From an uncultured SAR116 cluster alpha proteobacterium (GTDB lineage Bacteria; Pseudomonadota; Alphaproteobacteria; Puniceispirillales; Puniceispirillaceae): a stretch of DNA of 64,000 bases. The notes under the pieces were generated by a model that saw only the letters and a program-made list of their open reading frames with translations, was not told the DNA's origin and did not search any database. Where the stretch lies: NCBI GenBank assembly GCA_902625725.1, contig CACOCY010000009.1:27683-91682 (forward strand), written 5' to 3'. Shown here one piece after another: positions 1 through 8,229 of the stretch (its first letter is position 1; each line of letters begins with the position of its first letter). A program made the translations under genes and the position numbers.

Positions 1-1965
1 GCAACACTAGTTGATAACCCTATCGAAAATGCAGAATTTCGAGCAGAAATAGATACGTCATTGAAAAGAGGTAGGAGCCCTAGTTTAGGAGACGTTGTTT
101 TAGCTAGAATTAGAAATAAACAAGATGATAAAATGACGGCAGAACTAATTCGCATTTTACCAAAAAACAAATACCAATGCTATGTATATGGTCGGACGTT
201 CAAATCAAAAGGGAATTGGTATATTGAGAATGCCGACAAAGGAACACATAGACCTATCTTTTTAGACATGGCAGACCATGAAAAACTTGAAGAAGGCACA
301 CTTATCAAAGCAGAGTTAGTGAAAACATCTAATAGGTATCTTAAAAAAGCAAAACTAACAAGTATTATTGGTCATGTTACAAACCCACAATCCATACTAG
401 AGATGACTATAGATGAATGTAATCTTGTAGAAAAGTTTCCAGAGGAAGTTTTAAAATGCTCATTAAATCCAAGACCACTTAAGTACTCTGAAAGAGAAGA
501 TTTAACTGAATTAAATCTGGTAACTATTGATGGATCTGACGCTAAAGACTTTGATGATGCTGTCTTTGCAGAACCAACTGGTGATGGTGGCTGGCGACTA
601 ATTATCGCTATTGCGGATGTCAGTCTTTATGTAAACGAAGATAGCGAAATTGATGTGGAGGCAAAAAAGCGGGGAAACTCTGTATATCTTCCAGGAAGAG
701 TACTCCCTATGTTACCTGAAATTTTATCTAATGATTTATGTTCTCTTAAACCAAATGAAGAAAGGGCATGTCTTGCAGTTGAGATATACCTTGACGCAAC
801 AGGAAATAAAATCAAACATCGATTTATTAGAGGCGTGATAAAGTCAAGAGCCAGACTAACTTATGATAGTGTACAGTCTGTATATGAGGGCCTTTTTGAT
901 GAGGGGAAATTTAACCTTCCTGACGGAACGTTACACAATTTGTTTGCGGTTTATAAGTGCCTAAACGAAGCAAGTAGAAAAAGAGGAAGGTTAGAACTCT
1001 ATTTAAAAGAACGTTCAATAAAATTTTCACATGAGATGTATCCAATAGATATTGAGATTCGCGAACAAAAACAGGCAAATGAGCTTATTGAAGAATTTAT
1101 GGTCCTTGCTAATATCTGTGCCGCAGAGACATTAGAAGGAAAACAAAAGACTTGTATTTACAGGGTGCATGAACCGCCAAGCTCTGACAAACTAGCAGAA
1201 TTGGTATTGTTAGCAGATGAGATGAATATAAACCTACCAAAATCACCAAATTTCACACCTCAACAATTTAATCTTCTTTTAAAAAAGGGGATGAAAACTT
1301 CTAATAAGGAAATCTTGCAAAATGCAATTCTCCGTTGTCAGTCTCGCGCTGCCTATTCAACTAAAAATGTTGGGCATTATGGACTTGGGCTACAAAGATA
1401 TACTCACTTTACATCCCCAATCAGGCGCTACTCTGACTTACTAGTTCATCGCGCTTTAATTGCAGCATGCAATCTTGACCCCAATGGTATTATGAAAGAC
1501 TCAAAAGAACTGATTGCAGAGACATGCAATCATATTAGCCAAACTGAACAAGTCGCAGCAAAAGCTGAAAGACTCGCCGTTAATAGATTAGCTAATATAG
1601 TTTTGAGCTCTTTGCTTGGCACAGAACAAGAAGTAGTAATAACTGGAGTTACGGTGGCAGGCTTATTTGTTTCTATAGGGAATGGAGTAGCAGAGGGATT
1701 TGTATCGAGAAAATCCTTGCCAGATGATTTTTACATATTGGATAACAAAAAAACACAGCTTATTGGGAGGCATACAGGTTGGAGGTTTAGGCTTGGTGAT
1801 ATTTTAAAAACAATGGTATCAGAAATATCCATTGTTAGCGGCAATATATCCCTATCGTGGATAACAGGCGGGTGTAAGGACAATTATTCTAGCCAGAATA
1901 AAAGAAAGAAAGTACAGAATAGAAAAAATTCTAAACCGAAAAAAGGCAAAGAAAAAAGGCTTTGA
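1..1965 (+). CDS. rnr: Ribonuclease R (5' end outside the window)
   Basis: This is a 3'-5' exoribonuclease of the RNase II/R family, which degrades structured RNA in the cytoplasm. The frame is open from base 1, so the gene starts upstream; the TTG at 61 is internal, and the 654 visible codons fall short of the usual 750-800. Visible in order are the end of a cold-shock domain (GDVVLARI), the RNB catalytic domain with the acidic motif TIDGSDAKDFDDA near 520-565, the RNB signature with HFTSPIRRYSDL near 1410-1440, a C-terminal S1 domain near 1620-1860 and a lysine-rich tail. The long basic tail and RNB-S1 order favour RNase R over RNase II. It is followed by rpmG, a common alphaproteobacterial neighbourhood. 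Confidence 0.95.
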   Translation, partial: ATLVDNPIENAEFRAEIDTSLKRGRSPSLGDVVLARIRNKQDDKMTAELIRILPKNKYQCYVYGRTFKSKGNWYIENADKGTHRPIFLDMADHEKLEEGTLIKAELVKTSNRYLKKAKLTSIIGHVTNPQSILEMTIDECNLVEKFPEEVLKCSLNPRPLKYSEREDLTELNLVTIDGSDAKDFDDAVFAEPTGDGGWRLIIAIADVSLYVNEDSEIDVEAKKRGNSVYLPGRVLPMLPEILSNDLCSLKPNEERACLAVEIYLDATGNKIKHRFIRGVIKSRARLTYDSVQSVYEGLFDEGKFNLPDGTLHNLFAVYKCLNEASRKRGRLELYLKERSIKFSHEMYPIDIEIREQKQANELIEEFMVLANICAAETLEGKQKTCIYRVHEPPSSDKLAELVLLADEMNINLPKSPNFTPQQFNLLLKKGMKTSNKEILQNAILRCQSRAAYSTKNVGHYGLGLQRYTHFTSPIRRYSDLLVHRALIAACNLDPNGIMKDSKELIAETCNHISQTEQVAAKAERLAVNRLANIVLSSLLGTEQEVVITGVTVAGLFVSIGNGVAEGFVSRKSLPDDFYILDNKKTQLIGRHTGWRFRLGDILKTMVSEISIVSGNISLSWITGGCKDNYSSQNKRKKVQNRKNSKPKKGKEKRL

Positions 1966-2070
1966 GGTTAATAATAAATTAAGTCTAAATATATTGACGT
2001 AAGCTTGACAAATTTACATATTTAGAGCATTTTGTCATTAATTTTGGGCATACTTAATGTGGAGAATATT

Positions 2071-2238
2071 ATGGCGAAGCCTGCAACTCTTCAAATTAAA
2101 CTAGTTAGTACTGCAGATACCGGTTTTTATTACGTTACTAAAAAAAACCCGCGTACCAAGCCGGAAAAATTAGAACTTATGAAGTACGACCCAAAAATGC
2201 GTAAGCATGTGCTTTTCAAAGAGGCAAAAATCAAATAA
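2071..2238 (+). CDS. rpmG: 50S ribosomal protein L33
   Basis: L33 is a small protein of the large ribosomal subunit near the E site. I chose the ATG at 2071, giving 55 residues starting [15 protein letters not shown] sits about 7 bases upstream, and an in-frame TTG at 2032 would add 13 unrelated residues. The family core [25 protein letters not shown] is present, split here only for description. There is no zinc-binding Cys quartet, so this is the Cys-free form. A TTGACA-like element at 2005-2010 could be part of a promoter, but no convincing -10 is seen. mak follows 15 bases downstream and is probably co-transcribed. Confidence 0.96.
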   Translation: MAKPATLQIKLVSTADTGFYYVTKKNPRTKPEKLELMKYDPKMRKHVLFKEAKIK

Positions 2239-2253
2239 CGAAGATATTAAATA

Positions 2254-3144
2254 ATGCGTTGTGGTATAGACGTAGGCGGAACAAAAATAGAAATCGCTAT
2301 ACTTGCTGATAACGGGGCATTTTTGTGTCGAGAAAGAACAAACACTCCAGACAATTACAAAGAATTACTGGATACTATAAAGAAAAGTGTGGACAATTCT
2401 GCTAAAAGCACTGGATATTTTGGCCCAGTTGGTATTTGTATGCCTGGAAGCGTTTCAAAACATACGGGGCTAATTCAAGGGGCGAACACTACCTATCTTA
2501 ATGGGCAAAATTTTCAGAAAGATCTTCAAGCCACACTTAATCGTTCTGTTCGTCTATCAAATGATGCTAATTGCTTTGCTCTTTCTGAAGCAATTGAGGG
2601 CTCTGGGAAAGGCTATACTGTTGTATTTGGTGTAATCATCGGAACTGGATGCGGTGGCGGTATTGTTGCAAATGAACAACTTATTACAGGAGCAAACAGT
2701 ATTGCGGGGGAATGGGGTCATACACCCTTACCTTGGCCAGTTGAAAATGAATTTGACAATCATGATTGCTGGTGCGGAAAAACAGGATGTCTGGAGACAT
2801 TTATATCAGGCTCTGCACTGATGAAAGATTATGAGCAAATAGCTGGCATAAAAAAAGATGGTCAAGAAATTGTAGTAGCCAGTGAAAACGGAGATATAGT
2901 TGCTGAGGCTGTATTACAGGCGGTGGAGGATAGGATTGCGCGGGGTCTCGCCATGATAATAAATATTCTTGACCCTGATATTATTGTTTTAGGCGGTGGT
3001 CTATCAAACATAAATCGATTCTATAAAAATATTCCTGGGAAATTGCACGGGTATGTATTTTCTGACAATATTAGCACAAAACTAACAAAGCCAAAGTATG
3101 GGGACTCTAGTGGAGTTCGTGGCGCCGCACTTTTATTTAAATAA
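2254..3144 (+). CDS. mak: ROK-family sugar kinase, Mak-type fructokinase
   Basis: This ATP-dependent hexose kinase most resembles the Mak/YajF branch of ROK kinases, which phosphorylates fructose to fructose 6-phosphate. The 296 residues start with the phosphate-binding motif DVGGTKIEIAI (about 6-16). The ROK signature GTGCGGGIV and GEWGHTPLPWP follow, then the zinc motif with Cys172, Cys174 and Cys179 (CWCGKTGCLE) and the C-terminal ILDPDIIVLGGG. The Mak-specific ends (NANSTWLNG-like NTTYLNG; YGDSSGVRGAA) support this branch over NagK or glucokinase, but sugar specificity cannot be read from sequence. The gene lies 15 bases after rpmG. Confidence 0.85.
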   Translation: MRCGIDVGGTKIEIAILADNGAFLCRERTNTPDNYKELLDTIKKSVDNSAKSTGYFGPVGICMPGSVSKHTGLIQGANTTYLNGQNFQKDLQATLNRSVRLSNDANCFALSEAIEGSGKGYTVVFGVIIGTGCGGGIVANEQLITGANSIAGEWGHTPLPWPVENEFDNHDCWCGKTGCLETFISGSALMKDYEQIAGIKKDGQEIVVASENGDIVAEAVLQAVEDRIARGLAMIINILDPDIIVLGGGLSNINRFYKNIPGKLHGYVFSDNISTKLTKPKYGDSSGVRGAALLFK

Positions 3145-3198
3145 GTTAAATAAATAAGGCATTCATTTTTGATCATCAGTAATTTGCCTGCTTCATAT

Positions 3199-4095
3199 CT
3201 ACATACAATCAACCTTTTCAATCAAACGGGCATTTGAAATAGCAGCATTAATAGTAAACTCACCATAATTGATGAGAAAATTGGTTACCACTCCATTATC
3301 GTGAAGTTCCATCTGGATTTGATATTCTGGCATAGCTTCGGTCGCATTTTCTCTAAAGTATGCAACATTAACAGGCCAATAATAAGCAGTTGTTACACCA
3401 TCAAATTGAAAATCTGACTCGTAAGGCTTTTTCCTGCCTATAGCTGCAGCTGCAGTTTTTATCGCGTCTTCAGGAGTGCCGTTGACAAATATTTTACCTG
3501 ATAAGAACTTTTTTTCTTGTCGAGCCGCTTCTAAAATGGTTCTTGTGTAGTTAACAGGAAACATTATGTCATTAAACAACTTTAAATTATTATTATATGC
3601 ACCCGTATAATTTGCTTCAGCGATCTCACTCTGTGGTGGTAAAACCGCATATCCAGAATAAATAGTTTCAGGCTCATAAGAATTTTGTTCTCGCACGTCA
3701 AAACTGTAAAGCCGTCCATTTTTATGCTCCCATGAATCAGATTGGGAAACAATTGTAACTTCCTCTCCTGTTTCATAGAAAAACTGGAAAAGGTAATCCT
3801 CTTTTAATGACCAGCCATCACATTGAGCTTTTAGAACAAAGGAAATTTTTCCTTTAACATCTTGAACAGCAGCATCTCGATTTTTTTTTCCCATAGAAAG
3901 AGTATAATCAGCTTTATGAGAAACTATTGATGATGCACCATAAGATTTATGCACAAAAAATGTAACTAAAAATGGCACAAAGATTAATAAAAAAAAATGT
4001 CTTTTGTGTATTATCTTTAGATTTATAATACCCAAAAAATTAATTTTTTCTAAGTAAAATTTGTCAAAAAATTCTAATGTTTTAATACATGACAT
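3199..4095 (-). CDS. EipB-like periplasmic envelope-integrity protein (DUF1849)
   Basis: This 298-residue protein has a hydrophobic segment near residues 32-52 that looks like a signal peptide or N-terminal anchor, followed by a beta-rich body. It matches the alphaproteobacterial DUF1849 family, whose Brucella member EipB is a periplasmic protein needed for envelope integrity. Family-typical features seen are HKADYTLS after the signal region, CDGWSLKED, SQSDSWEHKNGRLYSFDVR, and one Cys near residue 88 plus one at the penultimate position (KVDCM), the pair reported to form a disulfide in EipB. The ATG at 4095 has AAGG about 8 bases upstream. It converges on mak and seems monocistronic. Confidence 0.8.
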   Translation of the reverse strand: MSCIKTLEFFDKFYLEKINFLGIINLKIIHKRHFFLLIFVPFLVTFFVHKSYGASSIVSHKADYTLSMGKKNRDAAVQDVKGKISFVLKAQCDGWSLKEDYLFQFFYETGEEVTIVSQSDSWEHKNGRLYSFDVREQNSYEPETIYSGYAVLPPQSEIAEANYTGAYNNNLKLFNDIMFPVNYTRTILEAARQEKKFLSGKIFVNGTPEDAIKTAAAAIGRKKPYESDFQFDGVTTAYYWPVNVAYFRENATEAMPEYQIQMELHDNGVVTNFLINYGEFTINAAISNARLIEKVDCM

Positions 4096-4119
4096 TTGAT
4101 TTACCTTCTTACAACTTTT

Positions 4120-4158
4120 AAAAAAAAGTATTCTTTTTTTAAAAAAAAGTATTCTTTT
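4120..4158. repeat. Two-copy 21-base direct repeat
   Basis: Two tandem copies of an A8-GTATTC-T(4-7) unit lie at 4120-4140 and 4141-4158, just upstream of the eipB-like gene. Each unit is itself a near-palindrome of A and T tracts around GTATTC. The rest of the 4096-4391 spacer is AT-rich with no recognisable gene, and would have to hold the promoters for both divergent genes. The repeat could affect promoter curvature or be prone to slippage; no function is shown. Confidence 0.7.
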
Positions 4159-4391
4159 GCTAATTTTTATAACCGCATACCCATAGTAACCCTAATTACA
4201 GAGCGATTTGTATAGGTTATTATTTATTCAAAAAAACAATAAATTCAATATTTAAACGAGGTTTATCTCAAACAAATCTCTATGACAAATCAATAGCAGA
4301 AATGGATAAGCACAAGCTCAACAAAGCACGTATTTACCACTGTGTAAGATAGAGACTATCATTAAAAACACTATTCTTTATATGATCAAGT

Positions 4392-5558
4392 ATGGATGAT
4401 ACACCTAAATTTATCACAACAACAAGTGAATTAGAAACTGCGATTAAAACTCTTTGTAGTTTTGGTGCGGTGGCTGTTGACACAGAATTCATCCGTGAGT
4501 CCACATATTACGCACAATTATGTCTAATTCAGCTTGCCGCGGGGGAACATTGTTTTGCAATTGATCCACTCTCCGAAAATATAAAACTTACCCCACTTTT
4601 CGAAATGCTAGATAACACCAACATCGTCAAGGTGTTCCATGCCGGTCGCCAAGATATAGAAATTTTTGTGCATTTAACTGGTAAAGTTCCAAACCCAATT
4701 TTTGACACTCAAATAGCTGCAATGGTTGTTGGTCTTGGGGACCAAGCTGGATATGATAAATTAGTTCAACATTATCTCAATATAGATATAGATAAATCAT
4801 CGAGATTTACAAACTGGTCCACAAGACCGCTTAGCGATAAACAATTAAAATATGCTATTGATGACGTGAAATATTTGATAGAAATTTATCATATCATGCA
4901 TCGTGAATTGACCAAAAATAACAGATTAAACTGGCTTGACGACGAGATTACAGCATTAAAACAAATATCTTTATATCACCCAGACCCAAATAATTCGTGG
5001 AAAAAATTAAAGATCAGAAGTTATAAACCAGATTTCTTAAACAGGCTTAAATTTCTAGCCTCATGGCGTGAGCAGAGAGCAATTTCAAAAAATATACCTA
5101 AAAATAGAATAGTCAGAGATGAAACATTACTCGATTTAGCAGGAACGAACCCGAAGAATGCTGCAAAATTTGAAAATATTCGAGGCTTCCCCGGTGGAAG
5201 CAACGGAAAATTAGTGCCTGAAATTTTACAAATACTTGCAAACGCAGAATTATCACCTCGTGAAAACTGGCCAAAGATAAAGATAGATTTTCGAAAAGAT
5301 AAAGCCCCAGCAGCCACGCTTGAATTACTTCGTGTACTATTAAAGCATATTACAGAAAGTGAAAAAATTGCTCCTAAATTAATAGCATCTTCTGACGATT
5401 TAGACGCGCTAGCTCGAGATGATAATGCAGATATTAAGTTACTAAAGGGGTGGAGGCGCGAGCTTTTTGGGAATGTCGCGTTAAAGCTCAAAACAGGCGA
5501 GATCGCGCTTTCAATAAAAGATAAGAAGATGCAATTAATTCATCTAAAAGATAGCTAA
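4392..5558 (+). CDS. rnd: Ribonuclease D
   Basis: RNase D is a DEDD-family 3'-5' exoribonuclease that trims tRNA and other RNA 3' ends. The 388-residue product has the exonuclease I motif with Asp30 and Glu32 (VAVDTEFIRE), motif II around VKVFHAGRQDIEI, and motif III around YAIDDVKYLIEIY. An HRDC-like region (about 205-290; LAGTNPKNAAKFENIRGFP) and a weaker C-terminal helical region follow. Length and domain order fit typical RNase D. The ATG at 4392 is followed by a normal N-terminus. In related genomes rnd lies near the hda/purM/purN region, as here, although a gene-poor gap now separates it from hda. Confidence 0.95.
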   Translation: MDDTPKFITTTSELETAIKTLCSFGAVAVDTEFIRESTYYAQLCLIQLAAGEHCFAIDPLSENIKLTPLFEMLDNTNIVKVFHAGRQDIEIFVHLTGKVPNPIFDTQIAAMVVGLGDQAGYDKLVQHYLNIDIDKSSRFTNWSTRPLSDKQLKYAIDDVKYLIEIYHIMHRELTKNNRLNWLDDEITALKQISLYHPDPNNSWKKLKIRSYKPDFLNRLKFLASWREQRAISKNIPKNRIVRDETLLDLAGTNPKNAAKFENIRGFPGGSNGKLVPEILQILANAELSPRENWPKIKIDFRKDKAPAATLELLRVLLKHITESEKIAPKLIASSDDLDALARDDNADIKLLKGWRRELFGNVALKLKTGEIALSIKDKKMQLIHLKDS

Positions 5559-5559
5559 C

Positions 5560-5630
5560 GAGTGGCATTAAAATTTTAACATCCATCAATGGTTTTAACC
5601 GACAATTTAGGCTAAATTATCTGGCCACTC
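5560..5630 (+). other. Candidate structured RNA element after rnd
   Basis: Directly after the rnd stop codon, GAGTGGC (5560-5566) can pair with GCCACTC (5624-5630). Inside this 7-bp closing stem lie a short CCAT-CA-ATGG hairpin and the palindrome AATTTAG-G-CTAAATT. This could form a small multi-stem RNA or a 3' UTR structure protecting the rnd mRNA. There is no T-run after it, so it is not a standard terminator. The call rests on visible base pairing only. Confidence 0.3.
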
Positions 5631-5900
5631 CACGGACAAGCAAACTAGAATTTCTCTATTTCTCTGAGCCGCTTTAAGGGGTTTTCTTGCTCAAGGTTGA
5701 GACGCAATTTTTGCAGTATAGTGCTATTTTTCCAAGCCTTTTTAGTCATTGACTTAGAACAATGAATATAAAATTAATCTGAAAAATTTTTGGTTATCAT
5801 AATGCTACGCTAAGCATACTCCTGCAATATTGCAGAATTGACACTATTATCAAGCAAAAGCAACGTTCGACAAAATAATTTCAGATATAGGAGACTCACC

Positions 5901-6173
5901 TTAACTACAGGTGATATTTAAGATGCGTCGATTTTTATTTTTCACAATAAAGCAAATTATTGCCCACATTTTTTCGGTAGATGGGAGCCTATTCTGGTTA
6001 ATTGCACTAATCCAATTTTCAGTCTCTCAATTTTCAAAATGACGGCTAGTTAGACCCCCTGTCTTATTAACAAAAATATCGCCTGCACCCACGATATTTA
6101 AAACTGCTGTCCTCCTTGTTCGGCGGCTAAATCTACTTCAACGGGCAAAACGCCTGCGCCCATTTTTCGTCAT
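5901..6173 (-). pseudogene. Possible eroded coding remnant in the 5559-6322 gap
   Basis: The 763 bases between rnd and hda hold no intact gene. On the minus strand one frame from 6173 (ATG, start MTKNGRRRFAR) to the TAA at 5901 is broken only by TGA at 6138-6140 and 6027-6029. It reads protein-like in stretches such as NIVGAGDIFVNKTGGL and ENWISAINQNRLPSTEKMWA. A second frame starting at 6162 gives MGAGVLPVEVDLAAEQGG before a stop, and nearer hda a frame reads YFVAGPIGLLMGILRH. This could be a decayed gene or chance; I do not recognise the family. UGA is a normal stop elsewhere in the window, so readthrough is unlikely. Confidence 0.2.
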
Positions 6174-6322
6174 AACTAATCTACAGCAATTATCGTTTTT
6201 CTTCACGTCTTGTATATAAAAGTAGACTTATTTCATATTAAGCTAGTGCCTCAGAATACCCATAAGCAGTCCAATGGGACCAGCTACAAAATACTGAGTT
6301 TTGTTGGTTATTCCAAAATCTA

Positions 6323-6994
6323 TTATTCTATTTTTTCTTCAGACATTTTAATTAGAACTCGCTTAACAAGCGCAATAGTTACACTCTGTTTCAGCTCTAG
6401 AGATAACATATCTATCTCATGGGCTAACTTCTGAATATAAGAGTATTCTCTTCGCACCCTGGGAACCAAAAAATTAATTACAGATGTTGATACCATGCAT
6501 TGTCTTTGTGTAAAATGATGTTCCAATAGCGGTTTTATTAACTTTTCTCCCAACGGCAATATTTCTAGGGTATGTATACTACGTAAACGAGAACGCAAAT
6601 CATCCAACTGCCAAGCCATCGAAGAAATGGGTTCTTTAGAAATCATAAGAACTGTACCCATACTTTCAGTCACCGATTGGTATAAAAAAAATAATGCCTC
6701 CTCAGACCAATTTTCTGACACTGTTACCTCATCTAATATAAAATGTCTGTTTTTTAATTCCTCAGGGTACCAATTGACAAGGCTTGTTAATATTTTACCA
6801 CTACTATTCTGACTATGAAGTCTACCAATAATTGATTTGCCGGATGCACTAGGACCAAAAATATTCAAAAATTGGCTTGGTTTTGGCCAATTAGGCCAAT
6901 TTTTAATCCATTTTATTGCAAGTTCATTTTCCGGACTAGAAATTAACCCTAACCCTGTTTTTTCACTAAACTTAAATGGTAATTGGTCTATCAT
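6323..6994 (-). CDS. hda: DnaA regulatory inactivator HdaA/Hda
   Basis: This is a DnaA-related AAA+ protein lacking the DNA-binding domain. Hda works with the DNA polymerase clamp to promote hydrolysis of DnaA-ATP and so limits re-initiation. The 223 residues start with MIDQLPFKF, a likely clamp-binding region near the N-terminus. The Walker A motif GPSASGKS is at 47-54, a Walker B-like strand at HFILDEV, and a sensor region at DDLRSRLRSI. The size and DUF2066-purM-purN neighbourhood are typical of alphaproteobacterial HdaA. It lies 53 bases after the DUF2066 gene on the same strand, so the two may be co-transcribed. Confidence 0.88.
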   Translation of the reverse strand: MIDQLPFKFSEKTGLGLISSPENELAIKWIKNWPNWPKPSQFLNIFGPSASGKSIIGRLHSQNSSGKILTSLVNWYPEELKNRHFILDEVTVSENWSEEALFFLYQSVTESMGTVLMISKEPISSMAWQLDDLRSRLRSIHTLEILPLGEKLIKPLLEHHFTQRQCMVSTSVINFLVPRVRREYSYIQKLAHEIDMLSLELKQSVTIALVKRVLIKMSEEKIE

Positions 6995-7047
6995 TAAAAA
7001 CTCTGGCTATATTAAAAAGCAAAGGGCATGTTATCATAGACTTTTTT

Positions 7048-8178
7048 TTATTTTCTAGAAAGCAAGAATATATCTTGTTTTTCTGTCAATTTATAACCTA
7101 AAGAATTTAAATTTGTCGTAAACTGTGCGACATCACCCGATATAGTAATTCTTATAATCCCATTGGAATCTGAAAGTGAAATAGGATTAATTTTGCGTAC
7201 GATGGGCATGGAAGACAAAGTCTTTTTTAAATTACGCCAGTTAGACAATGATTCTACAAATATTCGAGCGATTAATACAAAATCTGTCTGAGGTGAGATT
7301 TGATTTTTTTGTTTCCAAAATTTTTCAAGTTCCGATATCAAACTATATTGAAATTCTTCAAATAAAACAGCAAGATTTTTAGTGCCATTCAGTTCATGAA
7401 CTTCGTTCTTAAGAGTTGTGATTAGTTTAGCGTTGTCATCGAATAAACGAGAACTGAATCGTAAAATAGGAACAGTAGTATTATGATCGATTTCTGCAGC
7501 TACTATCAATAGCTGGCTAGCCTTTACTGCTTGTATTGCTAATTTTAGTATCTCTTGATCTTCCGCGAATATAGCCTCCTCTTTCAACCGCCTTTGTATT
7601 TTAATATTTGGCTTAATAGACACAAATGATAACAAGCCATTATATGATTTACTATGTTCGCTCCACGAGTTTAACCAATTATTATTCTCGTTCCAAACAA
7701 CAGCACCTGATGCCTCCTTCCAAATTGGAATAGTTACAATTGGTGGACTTACTAATTCTGCCCAAGTCAGGCCTTTCCGTCTAAAAAGAGAACGCACCTC
7801 TCTTGCGTCAAAGCAAAAATCTATTTCCCCTAAATATCGTCTAGCTAGAGTCGTCTCGTTGTGAATATGCAGATAGGAGAGGTAATCCGGTGGTTCCACC
7901 TTTGAAATGATCTCTGAAACATCTTCCTTACTGATAAGCAATCTCTTTAGAACCCTCTCAAATGCGTGAACTGACGCTTTGCTAATCCCGTATTCACGAG
8001 CTTGGGTACCTGTGTCTGAAATTTCATCAATCGTCACATTTTGTACTGCAAATGCAGGTGAGATACATTTTTGCTCAGCGTTTCCTTCTAAACTAAAAAA
8101 TATAAGGCTCGCTGTTACAACAAGTGCCATTTGTTTGCAGGACAATTTGCAATTCCTATTGCTATGAATTAAAACCAC
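7048..8178 (-). CDS. DUF2066 domain protein, exported
   Basis: This 376-residue protein matches the DUF2066 family, which is conserved beside hda and purM in alphaproteobacteria and has no known function. An N-terminal hydrophobic stretch (ALVVTASLIFFSLEGNA, about 18-34) looks like a signal peptide. The body has the family-like opening AVQNVTIDEISDTGTQAREYGISKASVHAFERVLKRL and later repeated alpha/beta segments; it is described here only in part. The annotated start is a GTG at 8178; an ATG at 8130 would begin right at the hydrophobic segment, and neither has a clear ribosome binding site. It diverges from purM, sharing a 51-base promoter region. Confidence 0.75.
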   Translation of the reverse strand: MVLIHSNRNCKLSCKQMALVVTASLIFFSLEGNAEQKCISPAFAVQNVTIDEISDTGTQAREYGISKASVHAFERVLKRLLISKEDVSEIISKVEPPDYLSYLHIHNETTLARRYLGEIDFCFDAREVRSLFRRKGLTWAELVSPPIVTIPIWKEASGAVVWNENNNWLNSWSEHSKSYNGLLSFVSIKPNIKIQRRLKEEAIFAEDQEILKLAIQAVKASQLLIVAAEIDHNTTVPILRFSSRLFDDNAKLITTLKNEVHELNGTKNLAVLFEEFQYSLISELEKFWKQKNQISPQTDFVLIARIFVESLSNWRNLKKTLSSMPIVRKINPISLSDSNGIIRITISGDVAQFTTNLNSLGYKLTEKQDIFLLSRK

Positions 8179-8229
8179 ACTAAAGTTTAATGAAATTATT
8201 ATATACCATATAATAAGGGTCTGACCAGT

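Noticed and set aside
5021..5491. 156-codon minus-strand open frame opposite rnd
   Set aside because: The rnd product is clearly conserved on the plus strand over the same bases. The antisense frame is Ser-rich with no family match.
5901..6173. UGA readthrough or selenoprotein-like recoding in the minus-strand frame broken only by TGA codons
   Set aside because: rnr, purM and other genes end at TGA, so UGA is a normal stop here. No tRNA-Sec, SECIS-like element or recognisable selenoprotein was seen; decay or chance is simpler.
6210..6434. 74-codon plus-strand frame near the hda 3' end
   Set aside because: It overlaps hda antisense and has no ribosome binding site or recognisable sequence.
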